This document shows, one piece after another, positions 16,851-25,047 of a DNA stretch of 64,000 nucleotides. The notes below the pieces were generated by a model. It was not told the DNA's origin. It made no database searches and saw only the letters and a program-made list of their open reading frames with translations. The stretch's first letter is position 1. Each line of letters begins with the position of its first letter. This DNA comes from CAYQUO01 sp964420835 (GTDB lineage: Bacteria > Chloroflexota > Anaerolineae > Anaerolineales > Anaerolineaceae): assembly GCA_964420835.1 (NCBI GenBank), contig CAYQUO010000001.1, positions 259,701 through 323,700 on the forward strand, read 5' to 3'. The position numbers were made by a program, and so were the translations under genes.

Positions 16851-18119
16851 ATGCGCATCGCCATGATCTCCTACCATACCTGTCCGCTGGCCATCCTGGG
16901 GGGGAAGGACACCGGCGGGATGAACGTTTACGTCCGGGAGTTGACCCGTTTCCTGGGGGCGGCGGGCGTACACGTGGATGTGTTCACCCGTTCACAGGAT
17001 GAACATGTGCCCCACGTGCTGCACGACCTGGGCTACGGGAACCGGGTGGTGCACGTGAGCGCCGGGCCGGAGCACCCGCTGCCCAAAAAAGACCTGGCCA
17101 GCCACCTCCCGGAATTCGCCCGGGGCATCCGGGAATTTGCCGCCCGGAAAAACCTGCAATACGACCTGATCCACAGCCACTATTGGATGTCGGGGCTGGC
17201 AGCCATGGACCTGCAGCAACACTGGCCGGTGCCCATGGTGCAGATGTTCCACACCCTGGGGCACATGAAAAACCGCATTGCCCGCAGCCCTTCAGAGATG
17301 GAGGGCGCCTACCGCACGGATGGCGAACAGGAGGTGATGCGCCATGCCAGCCGCATTGTGGCGGCAACCCCGGCAGAGGTGGAGCAGTTGACCACGCTGT
17401 ACCAGGCGGACCCGGGCATCATCCGGGTCATCCCTCCGGGGGTGGACCTGGGGCATTTTTATCCGATCGAGATGGATGAGGCCAAGGCGGCCATTGGCGT
17501 GCCGCCCGAGGCGCAGATGATCCTCTTCGTGGGGCGCATCGAGCCGCTGAAGGGCGTGGAAACGCTCATCCGGGCCATCGCGGTGATGCGCGAAGACTGC
17601 GAGAACCTGCACTGCGCCTTCCACCTGGCCATCATCGGCGGGGACCCCAACGGCGAGCCCGAGGACGCCGACAGCGAGATCAACCGGCTGAAGGCGCTGT
17701 GCAGGGAACTTGGCCTGGACGAGGTGGTGCTCTTTCTGGGCAAGCGCGACCAGAACACGCTGCCCTATTATTATTCGGCGGCCGAGATGGTGGTCATGCC
17801 GTCATATTATGAATCCTTTGGCATGGTGGCCCTGGAGGCCATGGCCTGCGGTGTGCCGGTGGTGGCTTCCATGACCGGCGGCCTGGCCTACCTGGTGCAG
17901 GACGGCGTGACCGGCTTTACCGTGCCGGGTGGCGATGTGCGGGCGCTGGCTGGCCGGTTGACCGACCTGGTGATGGACCCGGGGCTGCGCGACCGCATCG
18001 GAGCCCAGGCGGCCGAATACGCCCGGGGGTACGCCTGGGAGAAGATCGCCGCCCGCATCATCGACCTGTATGGCGAAGTGCTGGGGGAAAAGCAGGCCGC
18101 GGGGCCGGCCCCCCGCTGA
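16851..18119 (+). CDS. Family 4 glycosyltransferase (MshA/sucrose-phosphate-synthase-like)
   Basis: A 422-residue GT-B fold enzyme. The N-terminal domain has GGKDTGGMNVYVRELTR and DLIHSHYWMSG. The C-terminal nucleotide-sugar domain has FVGRIEPLKGVETLIRA and the EX7E region ESFGMVALEAMACGVPVV. The arrangement resembles MshA and related retaining glycosyltransferases that act on inositol phosphate or sugar phosphates. The acceptor cannot be deduced. A PIG-L deacetylase is encoded 2 kb away but on the other strand, so a mycothiol-like pathway is only speculative. A TATACT -10 element lies at 16816-16821. Confidence 0.9.
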   Translation: MRIAMISYHTCPLAILGGKDTGGMNVYVRELTRFLGAAGVHVDVFTRSQDEHVPHVLHDLGYGNRVVHVSAGPEHPLPKKDLASHLPEFARGIREFAARKNLQYDLIHSHYWMSGLAAMDLQQHWPVPMVQMFHTLGHMKNRIARSPSEMEGAYRTDGEQEVMRHASRIVAATPAEVEQLTTLYQADPGIIRVIPPGVDLGHFYPIEMDEAKAAIGVPPEAQMILFVGRIEPLKGVETLIRAIAVMREDCENLHCAFHLAIIGGDPNGEPEDADSEINRLKALCRELGLDEVVLFLGKRDQNTLPYYYSAAEMVVMPSYYESFGMVALEAMACGVPVVASMTGGLAYLVQDGVTGFTVPGGDVRALAGRLTDLVMDPGLRDRIGAQAAEYARGYAWEKIAARIIDLYGEVLGEKQAAGPAPR

Positions 18120-18159
18120 AAACGGGCAGCCGAAGATCCAAACAGCCGGTTTTGAGGTT

Positions 18160-19887
18160 TTATTCCCCGGGCGGGGGTTCCCGGCGCGACGGACGGGAAC
18201 GGCACCTGCCAACAAGAACCTCCTTTTGGCGTGCCTTGCCTTTAAGGCTCTTTTCAACGAAAAGCGGTGCACCACTGAAGGGGTCCTTTTCCGCATAGTA
18301 CATCAGGGCGGCCATTGTGGAGGGCAGGGGGGTAAACACCTGGACCTGCTCGGGGCGGATGTGCAGTTCCCGCCGGGTAAAGCGTTGCAGGGCGCGCATC
18401 TCCTCCTCCGAGCAGCCGGGGTGGGCGGCGATGAAGTAGTAGGCCAGGTACTGGTCCTTGCCGGCTTGGCGGCTGGCGGCGTCGAAGCGGCGCTTGAACT
18501 CCAGCAGGCTGGCGTGGCCGGGTTTGCCCATCAGGCGCAGGACCTCCGGGTCGCTGTGTTCCGGGGCCACTTTCAATTGGCCTGAAACGTGGTGTTCCAC
18601 CAGTTCCCCCAGGTATTCAGGCCCCGAACGCCGGTCCTCAAGGACCAGGTCATGGCGCAGGCCTGAGGCAACGAAGACCTTGCGCACTCCCTTCACCCGG
18701 CGCAGGCGGCGCAATAACTGCACCTGGGGGGCGTGGTCCACCTTGAGCAACGGGCAAACCTGCGGGTGCAGGCAGCGCTTCTCCCCGCAGGTGCCCTTGA
18801 GCAGTTTCCTGCGGCACTCGAAGCCGTACATGTTGGCGGTCGGCCCGCCGACATCGTGGATGATGCCCTTGAAGGCCGGGTGGCGCACCAGGGTTTCTGC
18901 TTCTTCAAGGATGGAACGCTGGCTGCGCCAGCGAACCGTGCGCCCCTCGTGGACGGCGATGGAGCAGAAACTGCACTCGCCATAACAGCCGCGGTGGGTG
19001 GAGATGGCAAAGCGGATGGTTTCCAGGGCTTTCACCTGGCCGTGGGCGGCGTAAAACGGGTGCAGGTCGCGGGTGTATTGCAGAGCGCCCATCAGGTCCA
19101 TTGCCTGCGTGTCCGGGTATGGCGCCGGCGGGTTTTGGATGAGGAAACGGTCGCCTTTTTGTTGGGCCAGGCCCCTGGCTGTGAGGGGGTCGCAGTTGCG
19201 GTAGAACTCGAGGAACATGCGGGTGAAGGCTTGCGGGTCGGCGAGGCATTCCTCGTGGGAGGGCAGCAATCGGTATCCCGGGGGAGGGGTTTTGCCAAGG
19301 TGGCACAGGCCGGCCAGGGAGCGGGGGTCACGGCCGCTGCGCAGGGCATCAGCCAGTTCAACGACGCTTTGCTCTGCCATGCCGTAGAGCAGGTAATCGG
19401 CCTTGCTGTCGAAGAGGATGGAGGCGCGCAGGCGGTCGCTCCAGTAATCGTAGTGAGTCACCCGCCGCAGGCTGGCCTCGATTCCGCCGAGGACGATGGG
19501 GCAGGTCCCCTTGAAATGGCGCCGGATCAGATTGGCATAGGTGATGACTGCCCGGTCCGGCCGGCGGTCGTTCAGGCCGCCGGGGGTGTAATCGTCGTGC
19601 CGGCGCTTCTTCAGCAGGGCGGTGTGGTTGGCGACCATGGAATCCACGCAGCCGCCGCTGACGCCCCAGAAAAGGCGCGGCTCGCCCAGGCGGGCAATGT
19701 CGTCCGGGCGGTCGATGGCGGGCTGGGCGATGATGCCGACCCGGTAGCCGGCCTGTTCCAGCACCCGGCCGATCACGGCGGTGCCGATGAAGGGGCTGTC
19801 GATGTAGGAATCACCGCTGACCAGGATGACATCCAAAGCATCCCATCCGCGCGGTTGCAGTTCTTCCGGGGTTGTAGGCAGGAACAT
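18160..19887 (-). CDS. YgiQ-family radical SAM protein
   Basis: 575 residues. The N-terminal region (LDVILVSGDSYIDSPFIGTAVIGR) resembles a cobalamin-binding-like domain of UPF0313/YgiQ proteins. The radical SAM cluster motif is CYGECSFC (CxxxCxxC) near residue 305. Further typical segments are KGIIHDVGGPTANMYG, SGQLKVAPEHSD and YFIAAHPGC. Extra Cys residues in TCGEKRCLHPQVCPLL could bind a second cluster. The reaction is unknown for this family. The neighbouring genes on the same strand are not obviously related. Confidence 0.92.
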   Translation of the reverse strand: MFLPTTPEELQPRGWDALDVILVSGDSYIDSPFIGTAVIGRVLEQAGYRVGIIAQPAIDRPDDIARLGEPRLFWGVSGGCVDSMVANHTALLKKRRHDDYTPGGLNDRRPDRAVITYANLIRRHFKGTCPIVLGGIEASLRRVTHYDYWSDRLRASILFDSKADYLLYGMAEQSVVELADALRSGRDPRSLAGLCHLGKTPPPGYRLLPSHEECLADPQAFTRMFLEFYRNCDPLTARGLAQQKGDRFLIQNPPAPYPDTQAMDLMGALQYTRDLHPFYAAHGQVKALETIRFAISTHRGCYGECSFCSIAVHEGRTVRWRSQRSILEEAETLVRHPAFKGIIHDVGGPTANMYGFECRRKLLKGTCGEKRCLHPQVCPLLKVDHAPQVQLLRRLRRVKGVRKVFVASGLRHDLVLEDRRSGPEYLGELVEHHVSGQLKVAPEHSDPEVLRLMGKPGHASLLEFKRRFDAASRQAGKDQYLAYYFIAAHPGCSEEEMRALQRFTRRELHIRPEQVQVFTPLPSTMAALMYYAEKDPFSGAPLFVEKSLKGKARQKEVLVGRCRSRPSRREPPPGE

Positions 19888-19964
19888 ATTCAGGCAAGTT
19901 TACTCCCCTTCATGGACTTGCGGAAGGGGAGCACAGCGGTGACGGTTCGGCCGGGTGAGCCTGT

Positions 19965-20828
19965 TTAAATGCCGTCGGAAACCCCCGCGAACAGGTCGCT
20001 CGTGACCCGGGCGGGCGGCGGCAGCGGGTGGCCCTGGGTGAAGAATTCGTAACGGGGCGACCAGCCGCGCAGCAGCCCGGCAACGTCGCGGTTCATTTTC
20101 CGGCCGCCCTGGCTGGCGTGGCAGCGGCTGGCCTGCGCCCGCTGGCGGGCCACCGCTGAAAAATCGATGCGGGCGTGGATGGGCACATCCCCTGCGGCGA
20201 TGAGGCGCAGGTCAATGTCCCGGTTGCGGCCAAAACGGGAGGGGTCGCGCCCTGCCAGCGGCAGCAGGCGGACCACCCAGCGCAGCAGGGTGCGGGAGAT
20301 GGTGCTGTAATACAGTTTTTGCGGGGCGAAGGCGGGCAGGCCGGGAGTTCCAACGGCAGGGTCTGCGGCGGCGTGGAAGGCCCTGGTGGCAGCCAGGTGC
20401 AGGCGGGTGTGGTCGGGGTGGGGGTAGCCGCCGGCCGGGTCGTGGGTGATGACCACCTGTGGGTGCAGCCGCCGGATGTGCCCGACTAGGGAGTTCTGCA
20501 GTTCCTCCATGGGGGTGTTGACAAGCGCCAGCGGGTTGGCGGCATGCGGAGAGCCCGGCATGCCCGAATCGCGAAAGCCCAGGAAGGAAACGCTGCTTAA
20601 ACCCAGGGCTTCGGCGGCGCAGTTCAGTTCGGCGGTGCGCAGTTCACCAATGGAGGTGTAAGCCCCCAGGAATTCAGCATCGGCTTCGCCGGCCTCTCCG
20701 CGGGTGGCACAAAGCAGGTGCACGGCCACCCCGCGGCGGGCATACAACGCCAGAGTGCCACCGGTGCTGAAGGTTTCGTCGTCGGGGTGTGCCAATATGG
20801 CCAGCAGGGTGCGGCCCGCCTGCATCAT
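19965..20828 (-). CDS. PIG-L/LmbE-family deacetylase
   Basis: About 287 residues starting at the tandem ATG codons 20828/20825 (MMQAGRTLLAILAHPDDE). The zinc-site motif AHPDDE near the N-terminus and the later HPDH (GYPHPDHTRLH) are the family hallmarks. Such enzymes remove N-acetyl groups from GlcNAc-type substrates (MshB, BshB, PIG-L). A longer frame up to 20990 merely overlaps the upstream gene. The start overlaps the stop of the histidine phosphatase gene by 4 bp, so the two are cotranscribed. Confidence 0.9.
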   Translation of the reverse strand: MMQAGRTLLAILAHPDDETFSTGGTLALYARRGVAVHLLCATRGEAGEADAEFLGAYTSIGELRTAELNCAAEALGLSSVSFLGFRDSGMPGSPHAANPLALVNTPMEELQNSLVGHIRRLHPQVVITHDPAGGYPHPDHTRLHLAATRAFHAAADPAVGTPGLPAFAPQKLYYSTISRTLLRWVVRLLPLAGRDPSRFGRNRDIDLRLIAAGDVPIHARIDFSAVARQRAQASRCHASQGGRKMNRDVAGLLRGWSPRYEFFTQGHPLPPPARVTSDLFAGVSDGI

Positions 20829-21487
20829 GCGCGGTCTCCGGGGTTGTGGTAGGAGAACTGCGGCCGGTCGCTTCCCGGAGGCCAGGTGAAGGTGGCGGCG
20901 GAGGCGTTGGCCGGGAATCGGACGGGGAGGAGGCTGCCCTGTTCCACCAGGTTCTTGCTGTGCAGGCTGGCTTCGTAACCGTTGGCCCACAGGGACAGGA
21001 AGACGATGGGGTCTCCGTGGCTGACGGCAACCACCTGTTCTCCGGCGTGGTGGCGGAGGACCTTGTCAACGAAGCGCCTTACCCGGAGAAGGACATCGGC
21101 GGGCTGTTCGTTCGGCGGGGGATTGCCGGAGTAAAGGTCCCAATGGCGCTCCCCCAGCCGGCTGAGAGGCCAGCCGTCGTAGGGGGTGCGCACTTCGGTC
21201 AGGAGGGCGGAGGTGGAAACCCGGCCGATCCCGCAGGCCCGGGCGATGTGACTGGCCGTCTGGCGGGCGCGCAGCAGCGGGCTGGAGCACACGGCGTCGA
21301 TGCGCCGGCCGGCGAAGAAGGGCAGCAGGGCATCAACCTGCTGCAACCCTTTAGCGCTGAGGCCGAAATGCGGCAGGCGGCCGTAGAAGAGTTCCTGCGG
21401 GTTATGCACCGCGCCGTGGCGGACAAAGTGGATGGTGGTGGGCTGTGGATGCATGATCGATGATTTCCGGCGGAAGAATTTGGACAT
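20825..21487 (-). CDS. Histidine phosphatase family protein
   Basis: 220 residues of the phosphoglycerate-mutase-like superfamily. The phospho-acceptor His is in FVRHGAVHNP, with the supporting Arg in SSPLLRARQTA, a conserved acid in LGERHWDLYSG and the second His in VAVSHGDP. It probably dephosphorylates a small metabolite. It overlaps the downstream PIG-L deacetylase gene. An alternative start at 21454 (MHPQPTTIHFVRHG) is closer to the usual family N-terminus, and a -10-like TACAAT (minus strand, 21498-21493) lies very near 21487, which favours the shorter form. Confidence 0.88.
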   Translation of the reverse strand: MSKFFRRKSSIMHPQPTTIHFVRHGAVHNPQELFYGRLPHFGLSAKGLQQVDALLPFFAGRRIDAVCSSPLLRARQTASHIARACGIGRVSTSALLTEVRTPYDGWPLSRLGERHWDLYSGNPPPNEQPADVLLRVRRFVDKVLRHHAGEQVVAVSHGDPIVFLSLWANGYEASLHSKNLVEQGSLLPVRFPANASAATFTWPPGSDRPQFSYHNPGDRA

Positions 21488-21539
21488 AAAGCATTGTACC
21501 CTGTATCGGAAATCGTGAAAACCAATCTGTCAAGCACGC

Positions 21540-21569
21540 TTGACTTGTTATGGCAACTTCACGTTAATA
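21540..21569 (+). promoter_or_regulatory. Candidate promoter of the small XRE gene
   Basis: TTGACT (21540-21545) is followed 18 bp later by TTAATA (21564-21569). It lies 30 bp before the predicted ATG at 21599. Confidence 0.4.
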
Positions 21570-21598
21570 AGGAAAGCAACCTTTCCAATGGAGGTCAA

Positions 21599-21799
21599 AT
21601 GAGGAACCGGCTGGAAGAAATGCGCAATCCATTTTGCTGGACCCGGCAGGAATTGACAGGCCGGGCGCAGGTCTCCCGGCAGACGATCATCTCGCTGGAA
21701 GGCGGTCGCTACAACCCGTCCATCCTGCCGGCTGCCTGTGTGGATATCCCGTTTGGGGTTTCCCTGCTGAGCGCGCTGGTTGACGAGGAACGCCTGTGA
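21599..21799 (+). CDS. Small XRE-family DNA-binding protein, somewhat degenerate
   Basis: 66 residues: a lone helix-turn-helix of the short XRE type (MRNRLEEMRNPFCWTRQELT, then VSRQTIISLEGGRYNPS). The start at 21599 follows GGAGG by about 5 nt. In typical relatives the segment after NPS is LxLALKIAxxFGVSVEDIF. Here it reads ILPAACVDIPFGVSLLSALV, so helix 4 is altered. The protein may still bind DNA. Its target is unknown, and it lies between the histidine phosphatase operon and the macrodomain gene. Confidence 0.65.
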   Translation: MRNRLEEMRNPFCWTRQELTGRAQVSRQTIISLEGGRYNPSILPAACVDIPFGVSLLSALVDEERL

Positions 21800-21807
21800 C
21801 AGGGGGA

Positions 21808-22350
21808 TCAGCCTTCCTCTTCCCGGTCCAGGAGGTCCAGGTAGACCTGCAGGTCGCCGGGCGAGAAGCAGCAGAAGATCACCCGGCGCAGGCTGGAAGG
21901 CAGGCGGGTGAAGTCGCGGACGGCGGCCAGGGCGACCTGCGCCGCCTGGCGGACCGGGTACCCATACACGCCGGTGCTGATGGACGGGAAGGCGATGCTG
22001 GCCAGGCCCTGGGCGGCCGCCAGTTCCAGGCTGTTCCGGTAGCAGGAGGCCAGCAGGTCCGGCTCGCCACGGGTGCCGCCGTGCCAGACCGGCCCGACGG
22101 CGTGGATGACAAAGCGGGCCGGCAGCCGATAGCCCCGGGTGATGCGGGCCTCCCCGGTTGGGCAGCCGCCCAACTGGCGGCACTCGGCCAGCAGTTCCGG
22201 GCCGGACGCCCGGTGAATGGCGCCGTCCACGCCGCCGCCACCCAACAGGGACGAATTGGCGGCGTTGACGATGGCATCCACCTGCAGGGTGGTGATATCC
22301 GCCTGGATGGCGGACAACAACACGGGCTGGTCTTGGGGGTTTTCGCTCAT
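21808..22350 (-). CDS. Macrodomain protein, probable O-acetyl-ADP-ribose deacetylase
   Basis: A 180-residue single macrodomain of the MacroD/YmdB type. It shows the ADP-ribose-binding segment VDAIVNAANSSLLGGGGVDG followed by AIHRASG, then YRLPARFVIHAVGPVW and the glycine-rich loop FPSISTGVYGYP. It should hydrolyse O-acetyl-ADP-ribose or mono-ADP-ribosyl groups. A good AAGGAGG ribosome-binding site lies upstream of 22350. It is divergent from perR. Confidence 0.93.
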   Translation of the reverse strand: MSENPQDQPVLLSAIQADITTLQVDAIVNAANSSLLGGGGVDGAIHRASGPELLAECRQLGGCPTGEARITRGYRLPARFVIHAVGPVWHGGTRGEPDLLASCYRNSLELAAAQGLASIAFPSISTGVYGYPVRQAAQVALAAVRDFTRLPSSLRRVIFCCFSPGDLQVYLDLLDREEEG

Positions 22351-22424
22351 CAGGGTCCTCCTTCACGGGTCGGCTGGCACCATTATAATGGAGCAATCGG
22401 TCTGCACGGATTCAGGGAAATCCC

Positions 22425-22484
22425 TTGACATCCGGCAATAAAGACCTTAGAATAAGAAATATATTCTAAAGAGAATGATTATCC
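22425..22484 (+). promoter_or_regulatory. perR promoter with Fur/PerR-type operator
   Basis: TTGACA (22425-22430) and TAGAAT (22448-22453) are 17 bp apart. An inverted repeat AGAATA-N7-TATTCT spans 22449-22467 over the transcription start. AGAGAATGATTATCC (22470-22484) is a PerR-type box that abuts the perR start codon, pointing to autoregulation. The same box occurs upstream of the peroxiredoxin and catalase genes. Confidence 0.75.
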
Positions 22485-22485
22485 A

Positions 22486-22935
22486 ATGCACAACGACCCT
22501 GAACTCCGGTACCAGCAAATGCTCGACAAACTGCGGTCGCATGGCGGCAGGATCACCTCGCACCGCCTGGCGTTGTTGCGCCTCCTTGCCAGGTCCGAGG
22601 GGCATCCCACCGCCGCCCAACTTCACACCAGGTTGCGGGAGCAGTTCCCCACGGCCAGCCTGGCCACGGTTTACAAGACGCTGGCCCTTTTAAAGGAAGA
22701 CGGGGAGGTGCTTGAGATTGACCTGCACGGGGAGAGCCGTTTTGATGGCAACAAACCGCGCCCACACCCGCACCTCATCTGCACTCAATGTTACCAGGTG
22801 ATGGACGGCGACGACCTGCCCGTGCTGCGGACGATCGACCGGGAGATCGAAGCCCGGTATGGCTTCCACGTGCTGCGGCCCCACCAGGTGTTCTACGGTA
22901 TTTGTCCCTCCTGCCGGAAGGAAGTTGCCGTATAG
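22486..22935 (+). CDS. perR: Peroxide-responsive repressor PerR (Fur family)
   Basis: 149 residues: a winged-helix DNA-binding domain (ATVYKTLALLKEDGEV) and a metal-binding dimerisation domain with two CxxC zinc pairs (ICTQC, ICPSC). The regulatory-metal ligands known for PerR can all be matched: His in GHPTA, Asp in SRFDG, two His in HPHLIC and Asp in YQVMDGDD. The last Asp is the residue that separates PerR from Fur (Glu). It should sense H2O2 through Fe-dependent His oxidation. It controls itself and probably the catalase next door and the UGA-containing peroxiredoxin. Confidence 0.88.
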   Translation: MHNDPELRYQQMLDKLRSHGGRITSHRLALLRLLARSEGHPTAAQLHTRLREQFPTASLATVYKTLALLKEDGEVLEIDLHGESRFDGNKPRPHPHLICTQCYQVMDGDDLPVLRTIDREIEARYGFHVLRPHQVFYGICPSCRKEVAV

Positions 22936-22958
22936 GGGGAATTTTTTTTATTCCAAAC

Positions 22959-22998
22959 AGATAATCACTCTCTACAAGGAAACATAATATCTTATTAT
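22959..22998 (+). promoter_or_regulatory. Operator region of the catalase gene
   Basis: AGATAATCACTCTCT (22959-22973) is the reverse-oriented version of the box at perR and the peroxiredoxin gene. A second palindrome ATAATA-TCT-TATTAT (22984-22998) is also Fur/PerR-box-like. The core promoter hexamers are not clear. Confidence 0.6.
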
Positions 22999-23033
22999 CC
23001 GCGATCCGATTGGAAAGTGAAAGGAAAAGGAAG

Positions 23034-24491
23034 ATGAAAGACAAGAAAAAACTAACCACTGTTGCCGGTGCCCCCGTACCGGAAAACCAGAACGTCCTCA
23101 CGGCTGGCAAGCGCGGCCCGCAATTGTTGCAGGACGTCTGGTACCTGGAGAAACTGGCTCATTTTGACCGCGAGGTCATCCCCGAGCGGCGCATGCACGC
23201 CAAGGGTTCCGGTGCTTTTGGCACCTTCAGCGTGACCCACGACATCACCCGGTATACCCGCGCCAAAATCTTCTCCGAAATTGGCAAGAAGACCGAAGTG
23301 TTCGTGCGCTTTTCCACCGTGGCCGGAGAGCGCGGGGCGGCGGATGCCGAGCGCGACATTCGCGGGTTTGCCGTCAAGTTCTACACCGAGGAAGGCAACT
23401 GGGACCTGGTGGGCAATAACACGCCGGTCTTCTTCCTGCGGGACCCGCTGAAGTTCCCAGACCTGAACCATGCCGTCAAGCGCGACCCGCGCACCAACAT
23501 GCGCAGCGCCCGCAACAACTGGGACTTCTGGTCCTCGCTGCCGGAGGCGCTGCACCAGGTGACCATCACCATGAGCGACCGGGGCATTCCCTATAGTTAC
23601 CGCCACATGCACGGTTTTGGCAGCCATACCTTCAGCATGATCAACGCCAAGGGGGAACGCCATTGGGTCAAGTTCCACCTGGTCTGCCAGCAGGGGATCA
23701 AGAACCTCACCGACCAGGAAGCCGAGGCCCTGGTGGGCAGGGACCGCGAGAGCCACCAGCGGGACCTTTACGAAGCCATCGAACGGGGGGAATTCCCCCG
23801 CTGGAAGATGTTCATCCAGGTGATGACCGAGGCGCAGGCGAAGAAGATGCCCTATAACCCCTTTGACCTGACCAAGGTCTGGTATCACAAGGAGTTTCCG
23901 CTCATCGAGGTGGGCATGCTGGAACTGAACCGCAACCCGGAGAACTATTTTGCCGATGTGGAACAGGCAGCCTTCAACCCGGCCAACGTGGTGCCGGGGA
24001 TCGGCTTCTCGCCGGACAGGATGCTGCAAGGGCGGCTGTTCTCCTATGGCGACGCCCAGCGCTACCGCCTGGGTGTGAATCACCATTCCATTCCGGTCAA
24101 TGCACCGCGCAACCAGGCCCACAGTTTCCACCGGGATGGCCAGATGCGCGTGGACGGGAATTACGGAAGCACGCTGGGCTACGAGCCGAACAGTTACGGC
24201 GAATGGCAGCAACAGCCGGAATTTGCCGAGCCGGCGCTGGAACTGGAGGGGGCGGCCGACCACTGGAACTTCCGTGACGATGACGATGATTATTACACCC
24301 AGCCCGGCCTGCTCTTCCGGTTGATGACCCCCGCCCAGCAGAAGGTGCTCTTCGAGAACACCGCCCGGGCCATGGGTGACGCACCGAAAGAGATCAAAGT
24401 GCGGCACATTGGCAACTGCTTAAAGGCCGACCCGGCGTACGGCAAGGGCGTTGCGGATGCCCTGGGCATCCAGCTCAGCGAGGTCCACTAG
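23034..24491 (+). CDS. katA: Monofunctional haem catalase
   Basis: A 485-residue small-subunit (clade 3-like) catalase that converts H2O2 to water and oxygen. Visible landmarks are the distal His in ERRMHAKGSGAFG, the Asn in GNNTPVFFLRDP, the NADPH/haem core HGFGSHTFSMIN, and the proximal haem Tyr in RLFSYGDAQRYRLG. The ATG at 23034 has an excellent AAAGGAAAAGGAAG ribosome-binding site. A 24-bp upstream start (23010) is less likely. It follows perR by 98 bp with its own PerR-type boxes. Confidence 0.96.
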   Translation: MKDKKKLTTVAGAPVPENQNVLTAGKRGPQLLQDVWYLEKLAHFDREVIPERRMHAKGSGAFGTFSVTHDITRYTRAKIFSEIGKKTEVFVRFSTVAGERGAADAERDIRGFAVKFYTEEGNWDLVGNNTPVFFLRDPLKFPDLNHAVKRDPRTNMRSARNNWDFWSSLPEALHQVTITMSDRGIPYSYRHMHGFGSHTFSMINAKGERHWVKFHLVCQQGIKNLTDQEAEALVGRDRESHQRDLYEAIERGEFPRWKMFIQVMTEAQAKKMPYNPFDLTKVWYHKEFPLIEVGMLELNRNPENYFADVEQAAFNPANVVPGIGFSPDRMLQGRLFSYGDAQRYRLGVNHHSIPVNAPRNQAHSFHRDGQMRVDGNYGSTLGYEPNSYGEWQQQPEFAEPALELEGAADHWNFRDDDDDYYTQPGLLFRLMTPAQQKVLFENTARAMGDAPKEIKVRHIGNCLKADPAYGKGVADALGIQLSEVH

Positions 24492-24515
24492 CGGATTTTA
24501 ACGGAATACGGATTA

Positions 24516-24560
24516 GAGGCACGGTGCTGGCAGCAGGCGCCGTGCCTCATTCAGTTTATC
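24516..24560 (+). terminator. Hairpin terminator after catalase
   Basis: The stem GAGGCACGG/CCGTGCCTC (24516-24524 with 24540-24548), with further internal pairing, is followed by a moderately T-rich tract. Confidence 0.65.
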
Positions 24561-24615
24561 AGCAGGACCTGGATCGCCACGGATGGAAAATCAGCCAACA
24601 TGGAAGTGCATGGCC

Positions 24616-24644
24616 TTGAATTCCGTGGCGGAAATCCCTATAAT
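24616..24644 (+). promoter_or_regulatory. Promoter upstream of the structured leader
   Basis: TTGAAT (24616-24621) and TATAAT (24639-24644) are spaced exactly 17 bp apart. Transcription should start near 24651, giving a leader of about 100 nt before the ATG at 24753. Confidence 0.75.
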
Positions 24645-24650
24645 GATGGA

Positions 24651-24752
24651 AGAGGTGCATGCTTCGCCATGCACGGTGGGATGGCAGGGAACAAGCCCAG
24701 CAAGGCAGGAGGGCGCACCTTCGGTGAGGCGCCCGGTTCCCGGGAGGTTGCC
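24651..24752 (+). ncRNA. Structured 5' leader, riboswitch-like, of unknown type
   Basis: The leader contains three nested or adjacent helices visible by eye: GTGCATG/CATGCAC (24655-24661 with 24668-24674), an outer helix GGGAAC/GTTCCC (24687-24692 with 24736-24741), and inside it GGGCGC/GCGCCC (24711-24716 with 24729-24734). The outer helix ends right at the GGGAGG ribosome-binding site of the following gene, so folding could control its translation. I do not recognise it as a known riboswitch class. Confidence 0.45.
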
Positions 24753-24932
24753 ATGATTACTCTGAACCTGGATGAGGGGGAACTCCAGGTCCTGAAGGAC
24801 CTGCTGGAGATCTGCCTTTCCGACCTGCGGGATGAGATCCGTGCCACGGATAAAATGGAATACAAGCAAATGCTCAAGCAGCGCCGGGAGGTTCTGATCC
24901 GTTTGCGGGAAGCGATCGAGAGGGCGAATTAA
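24753..24932 (+). CDS. Small helical protein of unknown function
   Basis: 59 residues starting at the ATG preceded by GGGAGG. The sequence is acidic and helical (LDEGELQVLKDLLEICLSDL, then DEIRATDKMEYK, QMLKQRREVLIRLREAI), compatible with a two-helix coiled-coil hairpin. No enzyme motif and no membrane segment are present. It has its own promoter, a structured leader and a strong terminator, which suggests an independently regulated gene. No function can be assigned. Confidence 0.7.
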   Translation: MITLNLDEGELQVLKDLLEICLSDLRDEIRATDKMEYKQMLKQRREVLIRLREAIERAN

Positions 24933-24936
24933 GCAG

Positions 24937-24972
24937 CCGGGGTGTCTTCCTGCGAAGACACCCCGGTTCTTG
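24937..24972 (+). terminator. Strong intrinsic terminator
   Basis: A perfect 13-bp stem CCGGGGTGTCTTC/GAAGACACCCCGG with loop CTGC (24937-24966) is followed by TTCTTGCTGT. It separates the small gene from the convergent DUF5320 operon and may work in both directions. Confidence 0.85.
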
Positions 24973-25047
24973 CTGTAAGCCGGATATCGATCGGCCTGCC
25001 GTTATGCAAGGCTGCCGGGCGGTGGATTTCTCCGCCCGCGAACCCAG

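Noticed and set aside
18733..19968. Plus-strand ORF of 411 residues opposite the radical SAM gene
   Set aside because: The minus-strand YgiQ-like protein carries the CxxxCxxC motif and family segments. The antisense frame is compositional noise.
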